From Lachnospiraceae bacterium (GTDB taxonomy: Bacteria > Bacillota > Clostridia > Lachnospirales > Lachnospiraceae), in assembly GCA_009774145.1 (NCBI GenBank), contig VSND01000044.1, positions 1-37,766 on the forward strand: DNA of 37,766 nt. Direction: 5' to 3'. Below the pieces are notes generated by a model that saw only the letters and a list, made by a program, of their open reading frames with translations, searched no databases and was not told the origin of the DNA. Shown piece after piece: positions 34,101-37,766 of this stretch. Numbering within the stretch: the first letter of the stretch is position 1; each line of letters begins with the position of its first letter. The position numbers were made by a program, and so were the translations under genes.

Positions 34101-36836
34101 ATGTCAGGAATACCTATTGAAAGTTTGAAATTATCAGTAAGGGCAATGAATGTACTTTACCGAATGAGAATTACAGAAGTTGATCAGTTGATAAATACTC
34201 CAATGGAACAAATTGCAGATCAAAGGAATATTGGAGTAAAAACTATTTCGGAGATTCAGGGCATTATTGATCAAATTGTTTCGGGTGATGTAGACATAGA
34301 AGAATTACGTATGATGAATATTAGTAATTCTAAAACTGGAGAATGGGTATATTCTAAAGAGCAAATTGAAGAATTGTCCTGCCATTCTATAACGGAATTG
34401 AATCTTTCTAATAGAGCAATGAATGCCTTGGCGAAGATTGGATGTAATACATTGGATAAACTGACTCTGATGTCAGAAGAGGATATCAGGAATTTAAAGG
34501 GGCTGGGAGCGAAAACATGTGAAGAAATACTATGTGAGTTAAAACGGTGGATTGAAGGCAATTTGTTTTTCATGAAAGATGATGAATCGGTTGGTGAAAT
34601 CTCGTTTGAAGAGATGGAATTTTATAAAGAATTGGCAAGAAAATTTAGTCCAATTGTTCATATATATTGGGAAAAACTAAGAGATATTATCCATGAAGCC
34701 GGATTAAACGATGTGATTGAATATGTAAATGCAGGTTTTGTTAATGATGTCTGCATTAGCAAAATATTAAACGTTTCTGAATTTGATGTGAGTCTTAAAA
34801 ATTTATTTTTAAACTTTGCTCCGGATGGTATTATAAGATTGGCAGATATGGAGATCATACTGTCTTCACTGAATTTGGAATTTGACACCAATATACTCAT
34901 TAAAAAATTCTGTGATAGTACTATATGTTGTGTAAAGGATGAGTACTGTTATTTGAAGCGACCGCATGTAATGCGGTATGTGAAGGAAAATTACTTGGAT
35001 AGAGGAGGAAGAAACGAAGAAATCATTTTAAGAAGAATACAAGGAGAAAATTTGCAGACTATAGGAGATTCATGTGGGTTGACCAGGGAAAGAGTGCGGC
35101 AAATCCTTGTAAAGACAGTAAAAAAATATCCATTAATGTATGAGGATTTTTTTCGGGAACCATATGAATATTTCAAATTTTCAAAGGAAGAATTTAGTAA
35201 TGCTTTCCCATCTTGTGGAGAAAACGGTTATGAGTATTTGTTTATTAAATATAAAAAAGGAAATAAAGATATAACACCCGATAGTGTCAGCGATTATACA
35301 GGCTTGTTTTGCGAAAGAATGAAGGATTTTTTGGATGAAGAATTACTTAAACAAGATAAACGAACTGTCTCTAAAACAGATATGATTTATAGAGTATTGT
35401 TCAGTAACAGTGACAGATCTATGTCTTTGGAAGAGTTTGAAAAGGAATATTATAACTATATAGAGCAAAAAGGATATCCAAGAGAAAGACTCGTAATCAA
35501 TTTAAGAACAGTAACTAATTATTTACGTAATGCAAAATATATTGTATTTGATAAAAATAATTTAGTACGATATTGTGAAGCGGAACCAAAGATAATATGG
35601 GATATAATTGATTTTTCTCAATATCAAAATCTTGTCATCTCAGCAGAACTGATATTCAGAGACTATGGAGAATTGATGGAAGAGCTTGATATAAGAGATG
35701 GATATGAGCTTTTTTATATAATTAAATCATCTTTAGAGTTTTGGGATAGTTCGCTCTTTGAAATTAATTGTCGCAGAGTGCCAGTAATTGTGATAGGAGA
35801 TGGAAATGAAGAACGGCAGGCGCTTCAATTGTTAAAGAAGATTTCTCCAATTGATTTTCTTGGTTATTATGAAGCCTATGAAGAAAAATTCGGAGTCAGG
35901 AAGGAAAGCGCACCTGGGAATCTGACAATTACAAAAGCATTAAGTAATTATTATAATGAGGGTATTTATGCGATTGATGTACCAGTAATTGATGAGAGAG
36001 ATGTTATGCCATTTATAAAGGCACTTTCCATTAAAAATTTTTGGCTTTTAGATGATCTGGAAAAAGAATTTACAAAAATATGTATTCATTCATCTGCTGA
36101 TGCGTTTAACAGTGCTGCATTTAAAAGAATAGGGTATTCTTTAAATATGGGATATGCTTATAGTGATAAATATAGTTCGGTGATTAAATATTTTGATGAG
36201 GAAATTTTTTCTACTTCTATTTTGGACTTGAATAATTTAGATCGAAAACTTGTAAATTTGTCTGTTTTTGGATCGACGTTGTATAAAAAGAAGATGATTT
36301 TAGAATACATAGAAGTAGCACCGAAAGTTTTGATGACATTGCCAGAAATAGAACGGGTTTACGGGATTACAGAAGATGATATTATAGTTTTGCAAGATTG
36401 GATTTTGAATTGTGATGAGAAATATTTTAATGCGCATAGTGTATGGGACAAGTTGAAAGAAGATGGATTGGCCGAAAAATTACAAAATAATGAATGGATG
36501 TGTACATGCATCTTTAGACAACAGGAATTAATTTTTTCGTTACAAGTTGGTGGTGGCATTATTCTTAGTAAAGATAGTGGTGAACTTAATGTAGCTTTAA
36601 TATGTAAATGGCTTATTGATAATAACAATAGAATGTCGATACAGAATCTTACTAACATTTTTAATAATACCTTTTCAACCAAATTATCCGTAGAAAAAAT
36701 TGCATGGAAATTAAAGACATATGGAGTATGGGATATGTTGGTTATGGATTCATTTGATGAGTATATAGATACGCTTGTTATCAATACAGGGATGGATTTG
36801 GATGAAAATGATTTATTCCAAGAAGAATTTTATTAA
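34101..36836 (+). CDS. large protein with RNA polymerase alpha-CTD-like repeats and a sigma-4-like HTH
   Basis: A 911-residue protein. Near the start are two copies of an RpoA C-terminal-domain-like helix-hairpin-helix unit: residues about 1-59 (LKLSVRAMNVLYRM..., ADQRNIGVKTISEI) and about 94-152 (LNLSNRAMNALAKIG..., LKGLGAKTCEEI). In the middle is a helix-turn-helix like sigma-70 region 4.2, IGDSCGLTRERVRQIL, with TRERVRQI at 328-335. The remaining ~570 residues are helical and unrecognised. ATG 34101 follows AGGTGAG; a GTG at 34092 is possible. In the ssp operon, between restriction-like genes and a DUF262 gene. DNA binding is clear; whether it regulates transcription, targets promoters or senses polymerase is open. 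Confidence 0.75.
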   Translation: MSGIPIESLKLSVRAMNVLYRMRITEVDQLINTPMEQIADQRNIGVKTISEIQGIIDQIVSGDVDIEELRMMNISNSKTGEWVYSKEQIEELSCHSITELNLSNRAMNALAKIGCNTLDKLTLMSEEDIRNLKGLGAKTCEEILCELKRWIEGNLFFMKDDESVGEISFEEMEFYKELARKFSPIVHIYWEKLRDIIHEAGLNDVIEYVNAGFVNDVCISKILNVSEFDVSLKNLFLNFAPDGIIRLADMEIILSSLNLEFDTNILIKKFCDSTICCVKDEYCYLKRPHVMRYVKENYLDRGGRNEEIILRRIQGENLQTIGDSCGLTRERVRQILVKTVKKYPLMYEDFFREPYEYFKFSKEEFSNAFPSCGENGYEYLFIKYKKGNKDITPDSVSDYTGLFCERMKDFLDEELLKQDKRTVSKTDMIYRVLFSNSDRSMSLEEFEKEYYNYIEQKGYPRERLVINLRTVTNYLRNAKYIVFDKNNLVRYCEAEPKIIWDIIDFSQYQNLVISAELIFRDYGELMEELDIRDGYELFYIIKSSLEFWDSSLFEINCRRVPVIVIGDGNEERQALQLLKKISPIDFLGYYEAYEEKFGVRKESAPGNLTITKALSNYYNEGIYAIDVPVIDERDVMPFIKALSIKNFWLLDDLEKEFTKICIHSSADAFNSAAFKRIGYSLNMGYAYSDKYSSVIKYFDEEIFSTSILDLNNLDRKLVNLSVFGSTLYKKKMILEYIEVAPKVLMTLPEIERVYGITEDDIIVLQDWILNCDEKYFNAHSVWDKLKEDGLAEKLQNNEWMCTCIFRQQELIFSLQVGGGIILSKDSGELNVALICKWLIDNNNRMSIQNLTNIFNNTFSTKLSVEKIAWKLKTYGVWDMLVMDSFDEYIDTLVINTGMDLDENDLFQEEFY

Positions 36837-36863
36837 AGGGCTAATAATGAAAGGGGAATCAGC

Positions 36864-37766
36864 ATGATCACACCAGAAGAAAATTTAAAAAGTATTGTTG
36901 AGGATATTCAAAAAAATGAAATAATGCTACCTGATTTTCAGAGGCAATTTGATTGGAGTTTAGAGAAACAACGTGCATTGGTTGCATCGGTATTGACAAA
37001 ATTGCCAGTAGGTGGGATTTTGCTGCTGAAAGCTGATGCAAAGGACTATAAAAGTAAACGAATCGGTTTGGATTCTAAAGAAGAAGTCATAGGAAATATT
37101 CCACAAAAGACAAATTTTCTGCTGGATGGGCAACAAAGAATGACATGTTTGACAAATGTTTTCTCTGATATTATTCATGAGGCAACGGAACAAAAAGTAA
37201 GCAGGCTCGCATCAAGACAGTTATTGGCGACGCGATTTTATTTAAAAATTGATCGTTGGGATGCAGATACGGTGCCAGGAGCACAGAAGGACTTGTTTGG
37301 TATTCGAACATTGGATTTTCGGTTTGATGTTTCAAAAGGCCAGGAACCGGACTTTTTGACTGCAGATATTTCTGATGATCATATCGAATGTAGAACTTTT
37401 CTGGCGTCAGAATATGGAAAAGCTCCGTATATGCCGGGAAAAAGATATGATGACAAGTTGGATGATTATTGTTTTGGAACAAGTGGTGTGTATCTTATAC
37501 CGTTATATCTTCTTGTAGGGTCAAATGAACATGATGACAGGTTGAGAAAGAAAAGACTGCTTGCAATTATAAAGAATATAAAAGATCGTATTATAGAATC
37601 AATTACTACTCATCATGATAATCTTGACCTGGCGACGAAAGAGTCTTTTGCATTTTCTGTGATTACAGAAACGGTAGAGCAAAATGAATATAGAAGTGCT
37701 ATTGATAAAGATATTGCATTTGCAAATTTAGTAAAAGATAAAGCAGATTTATGGGAGGATTATTTT
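36864..37766 (+). CDS. DUF262 protein, SspE/GmrS-like effector (incomplete at window end)
   Basis: The frame is open from ATG 36864 (AAGGGGA 7 bases before) to the last base, 301 codons, so the gene is cut by the window edge. It opens with the DUF262 pattern IVEDIQKNEIMLPDFQRQFDWSLEKQ and has LLDGQQRMTCL with DGQQR at 88-92. In SspE this motif lies in the N-terminal NTPase domain that senses phosphorothioate-marked DNA, and in GmrSD it is the NTPase site. SspE then has a C-terminal DUF1524 HNH nuclease, which would be to the right and cannot be seen. A generic DUF262 effector remains possible. Position in the same operon as sspDBCA makes SspE-like the leading call. Confidence 0.8.
   Translation, partial: MITPEENLKSIVEDIQKNEIMLPDFQRQFDWSLEKQRALVASVLTKLPVGGILLLKADAKDYKSKRIGLDSKEEVIGNIPQKTNFLLDGQQRMTCLTNVFSDIIHEATEQKVSRLASRQLLATRFYLKIDRWDADTVPGAQKDLFGIRTLDFRFDVSKGQEPDFLTADISDDHIECRTFLASEYGKAPYMPGKRYDDKLDDYCFGTSGVYLIPLYLLVGSNEHDDRLRKKRLLAIIKNIKDRIIESITTHHDNLDLATKESFAFSVITETVEQNEYRSAIDKDIAFANLVKDKADLWEDYF

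Overview
The window looks like chromosomal DNA of a gut-type Lachnospiraceae/Clostridia bacterium. The evidence is strong AGGAGG-type ribosome sites, many small zinc-ribbon proteins, a glutamyl-tRNA synthetase without a cysS or tRNA neighbour, a nickel-racemase/malic-enzyme operon and a beta-glucoside PTS. The species cannot be fixed from the sequence alone. No rRNA, tRNA, CRISPR array or complete insertion sequence was seen.

Region 1 (1-840) is a graveyard: a broken forward gene fragment meets a reverse-strand fragment of a YdeI/OmpD-type gene. Region 2 (840-9747) begins with a GntR regulator reading left, divergent from a probable hydroxy-acid operon: type-B carboxylesterase, a LarA-family nickel-pincer racemase with all cofactor residues visible, malic enzyme and a YfcC/DcuC-type carrier. 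Three full copies and one shrunken copy of a structured repeat of about 90 bp sit in the gaps flanking the malic enzyme gene. The operon runs on into a beta-glucoside PTS gene and a GH1 gene that a deletion has joined out of frame, so both are broken. A strong terminator follows. Region 3 (10076-21300) is ordinary chromosome: an Ldh2-family dehydrogenase, gltX, a UvrD-type helicase, a YigZ-family gene, two zinc-ribbon proteins, a hemerythrin fused to a possible CheX-like domain, a helical-repeat protein, a hypothetical protein, and a 5'-truncated metallo-beta-lactamase-fold gene at the edge.

Region 4 (about 21300 to the right end) changes abruptly to AT-rich DNA and is a defence island read entirely on the + strand with gaps of only 10-30 bases. 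It starts with a palindrome-rich leader and a decayed XRE-type regulator. Next comes a single-strand DNA phosphorothioation set in the order sspD (PAPS-reductase/ATP-pyrophosphatase type with zinc ribbons and a ferredoxin tail), sspB (DUF4007), sspC (large P-loop ATPase) and sspA (cysteine desulfurase). It is followed by what looks like a restriction module: a PLD-nuclease/SF2-helicase fusion, a previously easy-to-miss 55-residue protein, a DndD/SMC-like ATPase and a 183-residue protein. Then comes a 911-residue protein carrying two RNA-polymerase-alpha-CTD-like repeats and a sigma-region-4-like helix-turn-helix. The window ends inside a DUF262 protein with a DGQQR motif, the hallmark of SspE/GmrS-type effectors.

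The simplest reading is one operon that sulfur-marks the host DNA backbone and carries two kinds of effector, SspFGH-like and SspE-like. The RNA-polymerase-like 911-residue protein sits between them and is the least explained and most interesting component.
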